This document shows, piece after piece, positions 29,070-37,988 of a DNA stretch of 64,000 bases (position 1 is its first letter; the number at the start of each line of letters is the position of its first letter). Both the position numbers and the translations under genes were made by a program. The notes beneath the pieces are model-generated. The model saw only the letters and a program-made list of their open reading frames with translations. It was not told the DNA's origin and did no database searches. The stretch is from Paenibacillus ottowii (lineage in GTDB: Bacteria > Bacillota > Bacilli > Paenibacillales > Paenibacillaceae): the NCBI RefSeq assembly GCF_006874425.1, contig NZ_VIJZ01000007.1, positions 264,948-328,947 on the forward strand. The letters are read 5' to 3'.

Positions 29070-29088
29070 TGTTTCATTAGATGAAACA
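29070..29088. promoter_or_regulatory. palindromic operator in the acnA leader
   Basis: TGTTTCAT-TAG-ATGAAACA, an eight-base perfect dyad, contains GTTTCA-N5-TGAAAC. It lies about 22-40 bases downstream of the predicted acnA transcription start and 145 bases before the start codon. Of 19 aligned positions, 14 match the IclR-gene site at 20223-20241. Confidence 0.6.
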
Positions 29089-29116
29089 TGATTTCAAAAT
29101 GATTGCTTTTGGATTA

Positions 29117-29145
29117 AGTATACCGTTTTCAGACGGTTCCGTAAA
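29117..29145 (-). promoter_or_regulatory. predicted promoter of acnA
   Basis: On the minus strand, TTTACG (29145-29140), 17 bases, TATACT (29122-29117). This is a fair match to the sigma-A consensus. The rest of the 407-base gap between acnA and the amidase gene shows no gene. Confidence 0.5.
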
Positions 29146-29332
29146 GTTTTTTTGACCTAAATTATGCGTGTGAGGCTTGAAAGCAAAACGTTCCATTCTC
29201 CAGCGTTTCGATGTTCATACCAAGCTTTAAAGATTCATACTTATAGATAGAGAGCATATCAGACCAGAACGCTATAGATCAGCGTGGTTATCCCCGAATA
29301 ACGATAGCGAGACGAAAAATGGAGGGATAGGG

Positions 29333-30328
29333 ATGGGGGAGCGGGAATGGAAACAGGCCCTTTTTGCTTACGTCAATCAGTACAATCGCAGTGAGGTAAA
29401 TGGTATACCACAGCCGGATGAGTACCTGGAGGTGGGCCAGCGAATGGAGCGGGCAGCACGTGCGGCCAGACTTGAGCAGTGGTACAACGAGCGGGACGCC
29501 GTTCCCCTACGCAGCGAGACACGTGCCAAGCCGCTGCGAATCGTGCAGGATGCACCGGATGAAGCAGTGGTCGACGTACAGCTGCATGTGCGGCTTTTTT
29601 ACGAAAAGGGCGGCATGACTCACCGGGAGGATCGGATTGAACGGGAGCGTCTGACGTTTACACGCGAGGGCGAAGCCTGGCAGGTGACGAGGATCGAGCG
29701 CGATCCGGCAGAACGAAAGCCGGCGGGAGGAGAGGTTCCTTTTGAACAAGCGTCGTTCAATCAGGGAGGAAGTCTGCCGCTGCTGAATCGTGGTGTGCTG
29801 GGCTTTGGTTCGTCAGCACGTCCCAGCCGGTATCGTCGTGAAGAAGCAGCGGCCTATGCAGATCAGTGGTGGGATAGCTTTAACCCGGAGTTTGAGGGAT
29901 TTGATGTGGATTGCACCAATTATATCTCGCAGTGCCTCTTTGCAGGTGGCGCACCGATCCACTATACTGGTAAAAGAGAATCGGGCTGGTGGTATAAAGG
30001 ACGGGTCGCTGGACGTGAGCTGTGGAGCTATAGCTGGGCGGTTTCCAACAGTCTGGAGCGGTATTTGGGCTCCAGCACCTGGGGGTTGACCGCAGAGCAG
30101 GTGAGCCGACCGGAGCAACTCATGCTGGGGGACGTCATTTTTTACGATTGGGATGGTGACGGAACTTTCCAGCACAGCACGGTGGTAACGGCCTTTGATG
30201 CTGGCGGCATGCCGCTGGTCAATGCACATACGGTAAGCTCCAGACATCGTTATTGGGACTATAAAAATTCGTATGCATGGACGGACAATACGGTATATCG
30301 CTTTTATCACATCGCCGACTATTTTTAA
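29333..30328 (+). CDS. amidase-domain (Amidase_6) protein
   Basis: 331 residues. The N-terminal ~160 residues are a helical and beta part (ADDED-like cystatin/NTF2 type, unassigned). From about residue 165 comes the Amidase_6 domain: RREEAAAYADQWW, catalytic Cys in DCTNYISQCLFAGG, Asp/His in DWDGDGTFQHSTVV, and NAHTVSSRHRYW. This cysteine-amidase fold is related to NlpC/CHAP enzymes. No signal peptide is seen, so it would act in the cell unless exported otherwise; substrate unknown. GGAGGG ribosome binding site. Followed by ddl. Confidence 0.87.
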   Translation: MGEREWKQALFAYVNQYNRSEVNGIPQPDEYLEVGQRMERAARAARLEQWYNERDAVPLRSETRAKPLRIVQDAPDEAVVDVQLHVRLFYEKGGMTHREDRIERERLTFTREGEAWQVTRIERDPAERKPAGGEVPFEQASFNQGGSLPLLNRGVLGFGSSARPSRYRREEAAAYADQWWDSFNPEFEGFDVDCTNYISQCLFAGGAPIHYTGKRESGWWYKGRVAGRELWSYSWAVSNSLERYLGSSTWGLTAEQVSRPEQLMLGDVIFYDWDGDGTFQHSTVVTAFDAGGMPLVNAHTVSSRHRYWDYKNSYAWTDNTVYRFYHIADYF

Positions 30329-30401
30329 ATGAGATGATGGAAAACAGGTACAGTGACGCAAATCAGGCACAATGACGAAAGCAGGAAAGCGGAGGATAGG
30401 C

Positions 30402-31490
30402 ATGGCAAATCAAAAATTGACCGTAGGGCTGTTGTACGGTGGTAAATCAGGCGAACACGAGGTTTCGCTGCAAACGGCGTATGCGGTAATGAACGCGTTT
30501 AACTATGAGAAATACGAGATTATTCCTTTTTATATTACGAAGGCTGGCGATTGGCGTAGAGGGGCGCTGTTAAGTGCGCCTCTGACTACGGTAGAGCAAC
30601 TGAAGCTGGAGCACGCTGAGGGCGGTACCAAGGCGGCATTAGATACGTTGTTCGGCAAGCTGTACGGAGAGCAGACGCTGGATGTACTGTTTCCGTTGCT
30701 GCATGGCACCTTTGGCGAGGACGGAACGATTCAAGGTCTGTTCGAAATGGCCGATATGCCCTATGTCGGGGCAGGGGTGCTGGCTTCGGCAGCGGGTATG
30801 GATAAGGGCGTCATGAAGAAGCTGTTTGAGCATGCAGGATTGCCGCAAGTGAAATACTGCTATTTTAATAGCACACAGTGGGCACAAACCGGTCATGACT
30901 TGGTGCGCAACATAGAAACTGAGTTAGGTTATCCTTGCTTTGTCAAACCAGCCAATCTGGGATCAAGTGTCGGTATTTCCAAAGCCAGTAACCGAGAAGA
31001 ATTGGAAAAGGCTGTAGACCTGGCTCTACAATACGATTTGAAGGTGATTGTCGAGGAGTACGTCGATGCCCGTGAGATTGAGGTCAGCGTACTCGGCAAT
31101 GACGAGCCGATTGCCTCGGTACCGGGTGAAATTGTTTCGTCGAGTGATTATTACGACTATGCTGCTAAATATACCGATGGTCAATCGGAAATGCTCATTC
31201 CGGCCCCATTGGATGAGGAAGTGGCAGATCGGATCCGTGAAGCCGCATTACAAGCTTTTCGCGCTCTGGAAGGCTGCGGGATTTCCCGTGCAGATTTCTT
31301 CGTAAGACGTTCAGACGGACATATCCTTATTAATGAAGTGAATACGATGCCTGGCTTTACACCTTTCAGCATGTATCCATTATTGTGGAGAGAAACGGGT
31401 GTATCGTATGCAAGTCTGTTGGATCGCATGATTGCTCTTGCAATGGAGCGTTATGAACGCAGGTCGGCGCTGCACTATGAGAACCTATAA
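30402..31490 (+). CDS. ddl: D-alanine-D-alanine ligase
   Basis: Makes D-Ala-D-Ala for peptidoglycan. 362 residues from the ATG at 30402 (GGAGGATA). N-terminal GLLYGGKSGEHEVSLQTA, ATP-grasp domain with FVKPANLGSSVGISKA and EYVDAREIEVSVLGND, and C-terminal RADFFVR ... LINEVNTMPGFTPFSMYP with the Mg-binding residues. The active-site loop has a DYYDYAAKY reading, and the residue before it favours D-Ala rather than D-Lac, as in Ddl from vancomycin-sensitive bacteria. Terminator downstream. Confidence 0.95.
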   Translation: MANQKLTVGLLYGGKSGEHEVSLQTAYAVMNAFNYEKYEIIPFYITKAGDWRRGALLSAPLTTVEQLKLEHAEGGTKAALDTLFGKLYGEQTLDVLFPLLHGTFGEDGTIQGLFEMADMPYVGAGVLASAAGMDKGVMKKLFEHAGLPQVKYCYFNSTQWAQTGHDLVRNIETELGYPCFVKPANLGSSVGISKASNREELEKAVDLALQYDLKVIVEEYVDAREIEVSVLGNDEPIASVPGEIVSSSDYYDYAAKYTDGQSEMLIPAPLDEEVADRIREAALQAFRALEGCGISRADFFVRRSDGHILINEVNTMPGFTPFSMYPLLWRETGVSYASLLDRMIALAMERYERRSALHYENL

Positions 31491-31502
31491 AAACGAAAAA
31501 CG

Positions 31503-31529
31503 AAGGGGAGTTGATCACTCTCCTTTTTG
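31503..31529 (+). terminator. intrinsic terminator of ddl
   Basis: AAGGGGAG pairs with CTCTCCTT around TTGATCA and is followed by TTTTT. Confidence 0.75.
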
Positions 31530-31594
31530 TTTCATATATTGACTTACTTGAGCATTTTATTTAACCAATGAGGCATGAAAGGTGGCGGCTACAC

Positions 31595-31918
31595 ATGGGC
31601 TTTCAAACAGAATTTAACTCGGTGTGCAAATTCAAGAGCGAGCAAGAGCTTTACGAATTGCTGGAATATGGACGTGGCAAAATGGTTAAATCCGGATTGC
31701 GCGTTTTTCCGACAGGACAGAAGGTCATCGCTTACAGCGTGGATAACGTGGCAGTAGCCATCGTTCAGATTGTGGGCTGTATCGCTGAAATCAATTTCCA
31801 AGGTGACGAAGTGACCGAGGTAGAAATGACTCTCATTCGTAAGCTGAACGAAGAGGAATCCAGAATTCAGACTGCACTGGCGGATGAAATGTTTTTTGGA
31901 GCACAGCAGCGATCCTAG
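31595..31918 (+). CDS. conserved small protein, possibly DUF2584-like
   Basis: 107 residues from the ATG at 31595 behind AGGTGG. It starts MGFQTEFNSVCKFKSEQEL, then has a basic middle (KSGLRVFPTGQKVIAYSV), a hydrophobic strand pair (VAVAIVQIVGCIAEI) and a helical C-terminus. The order resembles DUF2584 proteins, but I am not sure. Probably a soluble cytosolic protein. Function unknown. Confidence 0.65.
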   Translation: MGFQTEFNSVCKFKSEQELYELLEYGRGKMVKSGLRVFPTGQKVIAYSVDNVAVAIVQIVGCIAEINFQGDEVTEVEMTLIRKLNEEESRIQTALADEMFFGAQQRS

Positions 31919-32055
31919 CTGTTTCCTTTCCACAGTTTGTGCAATACACCGAATCAGCGGATGCTTTTCCGGGTATGATCAGTAGAAAAGGGGTTAAGGT
32001 CACAGATAGAAAGAGGCCTTGCCATCTACTGCGAACTGCTGAAAGGAAGGACACT

Positions 32056-33057
32056 ATGATTGTAAGATTCGGTTATGTTGCCATGTCAGTCACCGTGCAA
32101 AATGCATCCCCTTCTAAAACCATGACCATGGCCAGTTTTAATAAAATCGGAGACCGGGAAGCCGCGATCCGCAAACTAGAACGGATTGCAGCCGAAAATC
32201 TCCATAATACATTGAGGCTGCTGCGCCATAATCGTGCGAGTGATATTCAGGTCTATCGTTTCTCATCCAAGCTGATTCCGCTCGCGACCCATCAGGATTT
32301 GCGGGACTGGGACCCATTTGAGGCGCTTGCTGCTGATTTTGCAGAGGTGGGAGACTATGTCAAGGCGAATAAAATGAGGGTATCGTTTCATCCCGATCAT
32401 TTTACAGTGTTAAGTACTCCTCGACCTGAAGTGTTGCAGAGCTCCATTCATGATCTGAAGTACCACGTGGCGATGCTGAAGGCCATGGGGCTCGGGGCCG
32501 AAGCCAAGAACAATATTCACATGGGCGGTGCCTACGGAGATAAGGTGACCTCAGGTCAGCGTTTTGTAGAGCAAGTGAATGCCCTGGATCTTTCATTAAG
32601 AGAACGGATAACATTGGAAAATGATGACAAAACATTCAATGCGTTGGAAACACTCGAAGCTTGTAAGTTAACAGGCTTGCCGATGGTTCTTGATATCCAT
32701 CATCAATGGGTCAACAATGAGGGGGAGAAGCCGTGGGAGCTATGGCCGGATATATTGGACACCTGGAAAGGGGAATTGGCCCAAGCCGGATCTTCTGCTG
32801 ATCATCCATTGCCGCCCAAAATCCATGCGTCCAGTCCCAAAAGTGAAAAAGACCCACGTGGTCATGCGGACGGTGTTCTGGTAGAGCCATTGCTTACCTT
32901 TTTGCGTAATATTGCTGGATATACGGATCGACTCGATGTTATGCTCGAAGCCAAACTGAAGGATGAAGCATTGTTTGGATTAATGAATGAACTGCGTCTT
33001 CAGGAAGATAATGGGGTCAAAGTGTTAGATGGGGCTTCCATAGAAATTACGCCTTAA
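32056..33057 (+). CDS. uvsE: UV DNA damage endonuclease
   Basis: Nicks DNA 5' of UV photoproducts and other lesions, an alternative to nucleotide excision repair. 333 residues from the ATG at 32056 (AAAGGAAGG). A TIM-barrel with the expected metal-binding pattern: RFGYVAMS at the start, RVSFHPDHFTVL, NNIHMGGAYGDK, LENDDKTF, DIHHQW, and IHASSPKSEKDPRGHAD. This is the UvdE family of Bacillus and Deinococcus. No upstream GAAC-N4-GTTC LexA box was seen. Confidence 0.95.
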   Translation: MIVRFGYVAMSVTVQNASPSKTMTMASFNKIGDREAAIRKLERIAAENLHNTLRLLRHNRASDIQVYRFSSKLIPLATHQDLRDWDPFEALAADFAEVGDYVKANKMRVSFHPDHFTVLSTPRPEVLQSSIHDLKYHVAMLKAMGLGAEAKNNIHMGGAYGDKVTSGQRFVEQVNALDLSLRERITLENDDKTFNALETLEACKLTGLPMVLDIHHQWVNNEGEKPWELWPDILDTWKGELAQAGSSADHPLPPKIHASSPKSEKDPRGHADGVLVEPLLTFLRNIAGYTDRLDVMLEAKLKDEALFGLMNELRLQEDNGVKVLDGASIEITP

Positions 33058-33223
33058 AAAGTAGTATTTTGCGGATAATGCTTCCAGATGGTGAAACTTT
33101 ATGAACCTTATTGTGTATACTAGAATGTGTAAACTAGCAAACTTGCACTGAAACAGAGATGGTTAAGAGACTGTGCTATAGCGCAGAACTCATAAACCAC
33201 GTAACAATGATATAGAAAGTAGA

Positions 33224-34099
33224 GTGAACACGTTGAACGAACATGAAAACGAAAAGGTTCCCTATATCGTATCAGGAAAAAGCTATACGGCCGTGGCTAT
33301 TAATGCGGCATCCAAAGCCGGAGAGTGGATTAAGAGCAGACTGGGAACGGTTGAACAATTGAGTACCAAGCAGTCGCCGACCGATCTAGTGACCGAGGTA
33401 GATAAAGGTGCAGAACAGATGATTCGCAGACTCATTCTCACCCATTTTCCCGATCATGCCATTTTGGGTGAAGAAGGGGTAGAGCCGGGAGCCGAAGCTT
33501 CTGCACGAGCGTTAGAGGCTGCCCGTGAAGAGGAATATTTATGGATTATTGACCCGGTGGACGGCACCACCAATTTCGTGCACAGTCTGCCGTATTACAG
33601 TGTGTCAATTGCCCTGGCCCATCGTGGCGAGGTGATTGTTGGGGTCATTTATGACCCGTCCCGTGATGAAATGTTTGTAGCGGAAAAAGGAAAGGGCGCA
33701 TATGTCCACGGTAATCGTATGCAAGCATCGAGAGAAGAAACGTTGGGAGATAGTCTGGTGTGCATCGGTTTCCCACCGGATCGTACGTATGCACAACCGT
33801 TGAATATGAAAATTACACAGGTTCTTACACCACAGGTACGCGGCATTCGAGCGCTCGGCTCGGCAGCCTTGCATCTGGCTTATGTGGCGTCAGGACGTCT
33901 GTCTGCTTATTGCGAAATTGGTTTGAATGCCTGGGATGTGGCTGCGGGCGCTTTGCTGGTACAGGAATCAGGAGGCACCATCACAGACACATTGGGTAGG
34001 CCTTATGACTTGAGTGTACGACATGTTGTAGCTACGAATACAGCTATTCATTCTCAACTTATTCAAGTGCTGAAAGAAGCAGAAGCAACCGGGTTATAA
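33224..34099 (+). CDS. inositol monophosphatase family protein
   Basis: 291 residues, with a GTG start preceded by a weak AAAGTAGA site (a nearby TTG at 33233 is possible). Metal-dependent phosphatase marks are complete: ILGEEG, IDPVDGTTNFVHSLP, and WDVAAGALLVQESGG. Members dephosphorylate inositol phosphate, fructose-1,6-bisphosphate, PAP or NAD phosphate; the substrate here is not decided by sequence alone. Followed by a small gene. Confidence 0.9.
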   Translation: MNTLNEHENEKVPYIVSGKSYTAVAINAASKAGEWIKSRLGTVEQLSTKQSPTDLVTEVDKGAEQMIRRLILTHFPDHAILGEEGVEPGAEASARALEAAREEEYLWIIDPVDGTTNFVHSLPYYSVSIALAHRGEVIVGVIYDPSRDEMFVAEKGKGAYVHGNRMQASREETLGDSLVCIGFPPDRTYAQPLNMKITQVLTPQVRGIRALGSAALHLAYVASGRLSAYCEIGLNAWDVAAGALLVQESGGTITDTLGRPYDLSVRHVVATNTAIHSQLIQVLKEAEATGL

Positions 34100-34136
34100 T
34101 ACTGCGTACACCATCATCCTAAAGGAGGAAATCGCG

Positions 34137-34379
34137 ATGAGCCAATCCGAAGAATTGGAACGCCAGCTCAGTGAACTGCTGACGGAAGGCGAAATTCGTG
34201 AGAATGAGGCCAAAAAGCGGGAACGACTCAGTCCCAAATATGAGGTGCGGGTTCAGACTCAAATGGACCCGATTGTCGAGGAGACCCGTAAATACCGGAA
34301 GATGGCACGTGAGCTTGATGACCGATATGACGAATATATGAGCAAGGCGGACAAATCGAAAGCAACCGATCAACGCTAA
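34137..34379 (+). CDS. small charged protein, unknown
   Basis: 80 residues behind a perfect AAAGGAGG site. Very rich in Glu, Arg, Lys and Ser; it looks like one or two long helices (SEELERQLSELLTEGEIREN, then TRKYRKMARELDDRYDEYMSK), so coiled coil or a helical hairpin. No membrane segment. I recognise no family. Likely cotranscribed with the phosphatase gene, 37 bases upstream. Confidence 0.8.
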   Translation: MSQSEELERQLSELLTEGEIRENEAKKRERLSPKYEVRVQTQMDPIVEETRKYRKMARELDDRYDEYMSKADKSKATDQR

Positions 34380-34386
34380 GCACCCC

Positions 34387-34430
34387 CCAAATACCTCTTG
34401 CCGAATGACCAAGGCATGGGGTATTTTGTA
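34387..34430 (+). terminator. terminator-like hairpin
   Basis: AAATACCTCTTGCC pairs with GGCATGGGGTATTT, and T residues follow. It separates the small gene from the two-component genes. Confidence 0.7.
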
Positions 34431-34492
34431 TAATATATGGAGTTTTCTCCATGTTGAGCTGGACCGGGCAGGAGGAGCGAAGGAGGCGACAT

Positions 34493-36277
34493 GTGCTGAT
34501 TACCTATTTTAAGAGCGCTTACAAAAATGCCGGAATCCATCATAAGATGGTGCTGCTGATTACGGTGCTCATGCTGGTTAACTTTGCGGTTGTTGCAGTC
34601 ATACTTAAATACGTATTTCATATTTATGATAATCAAATGTACAAAAAGACATCCGAGGTACTCAATATTTCTTCAATCGGCATTGAAAATGAACTGAAGG
34701 ATGTTGAAAAAGTTACTTTTAAGGTCATAACGGACGAGCAGCTTCAGCGTTATTTGCTCCAGTTGGAAAAGGAAACATCACCTTATGTCAAAATGGTATT
34801 GCGCAAAAAAATAACGAATAGGCTTATTGCCTTCGCCGGTTCTGAAACCTATGTCTATTCTATGATGGTGATCGACAAAGAGGGACAGGTCATGAGTGCG
34901 GGCAACCGCGAAGGTATCCCCCAAGAGCTGCGATCTACCCTGACGGAGTTGGCAGACAAATATGACGGCTCCCATGCATGGTATGCGGCAGGCCATTCCT
35001 CCTTGCTGGCTGCACGGCAATTCAAATCCTTTACCGATTCCAATTTTACGCTGAATGGGCTCGGAACGCTTGCGATTCGTGTGCGAATTGACCGGATTGT
35101 TGCGGATCGTGTGCAGACTTCCGGCCGTGATGGACAGCTGATGATTACAGACGGAAGACGGATGATTTATCCCGAAACACCACTTTTAAGTGAGAGCGAT
35201 ATTCAGGCAGAGCTTGGACGGAAGCAGCCTTACGGGATTGCAACCTATACAGGCGGGACCTTTTTTGCCGCTCAAATCAAATCCTCTTATACGGGTTGGA
35301 CGTATTTACATATAACTCCCTTTGATGACATGTTCCGCAGTATTACGATAATCAAAGAAATTGTAAGCGCAATTTTTGTCATTATGCTTCTTGTTGCACT
35401 GGCGCTGGGAGCTAGGTTATCAGGCAGCATTACCCAACCGATCGTTCAGTTGATCCAGAACATGCGTAAAATAGAAAAAGGCGATCTCGACCGTTTGGAA
35501 GAGGAAGCGCTTGGGGCCGTCCCCCTTTCCACACAGGATGAGGTCGGCCTCTTGCATCGGACGTATAAGAAGATGATTCGCCGCATCCGCGAGCTTATTA
35601 ATGAGAATGTTGCCAAGCAGCTATTGCTGCGGGAAACGGAGCTGAAGGCGCTTCAGGCACAGATTAATCCACATTTTCTATACAATACTTTAGAGTCTGT
35701 GAACTGGCTCGCCAAGGCCAATAAGCAGGATCGGATTTCAGAGATGGTGGAAGCACTTGCTTTTCTATTACGTAGCACAGTCAGTTTTGAGGAGCAGTTG
35801 ATTCCGCTTCAAAAAGAACTGGATATCGTGAGGAGCTACGTAACGATCCAAAAAACACGTTTTGACGAGCGGCTTGATTTTCACCTGGATGTCCCGGAAG
35901 AGCTGATGGACGCGCAAATCCCGAAGCTAACGCTTCAGCCTTTGGTGGAGAATGCGATCCATTATGCCCTGGAGCCGCGTATTGAACCGTGTCGGATCAC
36001 TATAGTCGTGAGAGAAAGCGAGGGGGCACTGTTCCTGCGGGTTGAAGACGACGGTCCTGGAATGACCTCGGATTTCTTGGAAAAGCTGCGGAGCGGACAG
36101 ATCACCACTCGTGGGCGGGGTATTGGACTTGCGAATATTCAAGAACGGATTAACCTGACATTTGGTACACCTTGGGGGATCGAGCTGCATAGCGAGACAG
36201 GAACAGGAACGTTAATTCATGTCTGTATTCCATATGTGAAAGGGGATCAGGGTCGTGTACAAGGTGCTACTGGTTGA
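34493..36277 (+). CDS. sensor histidine kinase, YesM-like
   Basis: 594 residues from the GTG at 34493, which has AAGGAGG six bases upstream. Two membrane helices (about 22-42 and 295-315) enclose an extracellular sensor domain, then a HAMP domain (about 315-375), a His_kinase box with the phosphorylatable His in INPHFLYNTLES, and a C-terminal ATPase domain (LVENAIHYAL, DDGPGM, GRGIGLANIQERI). It overlaps the response regulator by 23 bases. Together with the ABC genes downstream it should sense pectin-derived oligosaccharides; that is inferred from context and the YesMN family. Confidence 0.94.
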   Translation: MLITYFKSAYKNAGIHHKMVLLITVLMLVNFAVVAVILKYVFHIYDNQMYKKTSEVLNISSIGIENELKDVEKVTFKVITDEQLQRYLLQLEKETSPYVKMVLRKKITNRLIAFAGSETYVYSMMVIDKEGQVMSAGNREGIPQELRSTLTELADKYDGSHAWYAAGHSSLLAARQFKSFTDSNFTLNGLGTLAIRVRIDRIVADRVQTSGRDGQLMITDGRRMIYPETPLLSESDIQAELGRKQPYGIATYTGGTFFAAQIKSSYTGWTYLHITPFDDMFRSITIIKEIVSAIFVIMLLVALALGARLSGSITQPIVQLIQNMRKIEKGDLDRLEEEALGAVPLSTQDEVGLLHRTYKKMIRRIRELINENVAKQLLLRETELKALQAQINPHFLYNTLESVNWLAKANKQDRISEMVEALAFLLRSTVSFEEQLIPLQKELDIVRSYVTIQKTRFDERLDFHLDVPEELMDAQIPKLTLQPLVENAIHYALEPRIEPCRITIVVRESEGALFLRVEDDGPGMTSDFLEKLRSGQITTRGRGIGLANIQERINLTFGTPWGIELHSETGTGTLIHVCIPYVKGDQGRVQGATG

Positions 36278-37814
36278 TGATGAGCGTATGATTTTGGAAG
36301 GCATATCACAGGTGGTCGATTGGGGCAAGGCAGGAACAAGGCTGGTAGGTACGGCACGTAATGGGATTGAGGCCTATGATCAAATCCAGGCTAGCCCGCC
36401 TGATTTTGTGATCAGCGATATTTCTATGCCAGGACTGGACGGTATCGGGCTTGTTGCCAAAACGACGGAGCATTTTCCAGACGTTCGTTTTATTCTGTTG
36501 TCTGGCTACAAAGATTTTGACTATGCCTGTCGGGCCATGCAATACGGGGTGAAGCACTACTTGTTGAAGCCCTGCAATGAGCGGCAAATTCATGAGGCTC
36601 TGACCGAGCTGGGACAGGAGCGGGAGGAACAGGAAGAACGCAAGCAGTTTGTGAATCGGATGAAGCTTGATTTTCAGCGTATGCTGCCACATGTGAAGGA
36701 GCATTTTTTGAAGGAGTTTATTTCCTATAAAACTTACGGCAGCCGTGATATCGCTTTTTATGAGCGTTTGTTCGGTCTGGAGTTGCAAAATAAGCAGGTT
36801 CGAATGCTGCTGCTGCGGGTGGAGGAGTCACACGAGCCGGAGCATTTGTTTGCGTTGCAAAATATAGCAGGGGATTTAATGGATCATGTCTTGCTCAGTA
36901 CGACCATGCAAGGGCAGCTGCTGATTGTGCTGGAAAGTGAAGATGACACGTCCCGATTTATGAAACAGATTGAAGCGGTACGTACGACATTTCACCGTTT
37001 TTATAAGCTTGAGGTAACTATTGCAATTAGCGAGTCGGATAGCATGCAGCATTCGCGGGGGATGTACCGGGAGACATTGCATTGCATGAATCACCGTTTT
37101 TACACCGGGGAGGGCAGTCTCATTACGAAGGACGATTTGGCGGCTGAGGATACCCGGGAGATGGCAGACTTGGAGCTGGACGAGGAGAAGTTCGGTCTGC
37201 TGATCAAGGCTGGAAATAGGGAGGAAGTTGTACAGGAGGTGGATCGGCTATTCGGCATCCTGTCCCGTATGAAGCTGGAAATCTCCGTAACCCGTTCCTA
37301 TGTGCTACAGCTCTATGCGGCCATGATCCGTATATGTCCTGAAGAAGAGCGTGCGGCGTTTACGAGCCGAATGGTCGTGCTGGCAGAGCAAAAAACGCTG
37401 GCATGTCTCAAATCTTTTGTACAGGAAGCAGCTGAACGAATGACTGCAATCTATTATAAAAGCAATGTATACCGGCAATCTTCCACGGTCGATAAAATGA
37501 TCACGATTATTGAACAAAATTATAGAAAATCCGATCTCTCGCTGAACGGAGTGGCGGGGCAAATGCTCTATATGAATTCCGACTACTTAGGGAAAATTTT
37601 TAAAAAAGTGACAGGTGAAAACTTTTCGCATTATGTCAATCGTTACCGGATCGAACGCGCGGCTGAGCATATCCGGGAGACGGGAGACGTAAAGGTGTTT
37701 GAGCTGGCGGAATGGTTCGGCTTCGGCGGGAACGCGCAATATTTTAGCCAGGTATTCAAAAAATGGGCAGGTATGACCCCCTCCGAGTACATTAAATCAC
37801 ACGAGCGGGGATGA
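36255..37814 (+). CDS. response regulator with AraC-type DNA-binding domain, YesN-like
   Basis: 519 residues, GTG start within the kinase gene. Residues 1-120 are a receiver domain: LVDDERMI, phosphoacceptor Asp in VISDISMPG, and conserved Lys in HYLLKPCNE. A long central helical segment (about 130-400) is followed by the AraC double helix-turn-helix (LSLNGVAGQMLYMNSDYLGKIFKK and then GFGGNAQYFSQVFKKWAGMTPSEY, given in part). Likely activator of the sugar operon that starts at 37989. Confidence 0.94.
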   Translation: MYKVLLVDDERMILEGISQVVDWGKAGTRLVGTARNGIEAYDQIQASPPDFVISDISMPGLDGIGLVAKTTEHFPDVRFILLSGYKDFDYACRAMQYGVKHYLLKPCNERQIHEALTELGQEREEQEERKQFVNRMKLDFQRMLPHVKEHFLKEFISYKTYGSRDIAFYERLFGLELQNKQVRMLLLRVEESHEPEHLFALQNIAGDLMDHVLLSTTMQGQLLIVLESEDDTSRFMKQIEAVRTTFHRFYKLEVTIAISESDSMQHSRGMYRETLHCMNHRFYTGEGSLITKDDLAAEDTREMADLELDEEKFGLLIKAGNREEVVQEVDRLFGILSRMKLEISVTRSYVLQLYAAMIRICPEEERAAFTSRMVVLAEQKTLACLKSFVQEAAERMTAIYYKSNVYRQSSTVDKMITIIEQNYRKSDLSLNGVAGQMLYMNSDYLGKIFKKVTGENFSHYVNRYRIERAAEHIRETGDVKVFELAEWFGFGGNAQYFSQVFKKWAGMTPSEYIKSHERG

Positions 37815-37906
37815 GCTGCTGAGTCCCTCTGTTTTTTAAACCTTTGAAATCTGATTTGTGTATTCCAATGTTTCTCTGCTTTTGGGAAAATAACGACAGG
37901 AGCAAA

Positions 37907-37920
37907 TGTAAACGCTATCA
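37907..37920. promoter_or_regulatory. catabolite-responsive element (cre)
   Basis: TGTAAACGCTATCA matches the CcpA consensus TGWAARCGYTWNCW at every position. It lies 69 bases before the binding-protein start, where CcpA would repress the pectin operon when better sugars are present. Confidence 0.75.
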
Positions 37921-37988
37921 AATAAGCGTAAGTACATTGTTATTTGTCATAGGGCTCCTTTCTAGAACAGCGAAAAGGGGAGAGATAG

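Noticed and set aside
32000..32056. LexA box before uvsE
   Set aside because: No GAAC-N4-GTTC found upstream, so SOS control is not supported by the sequence.
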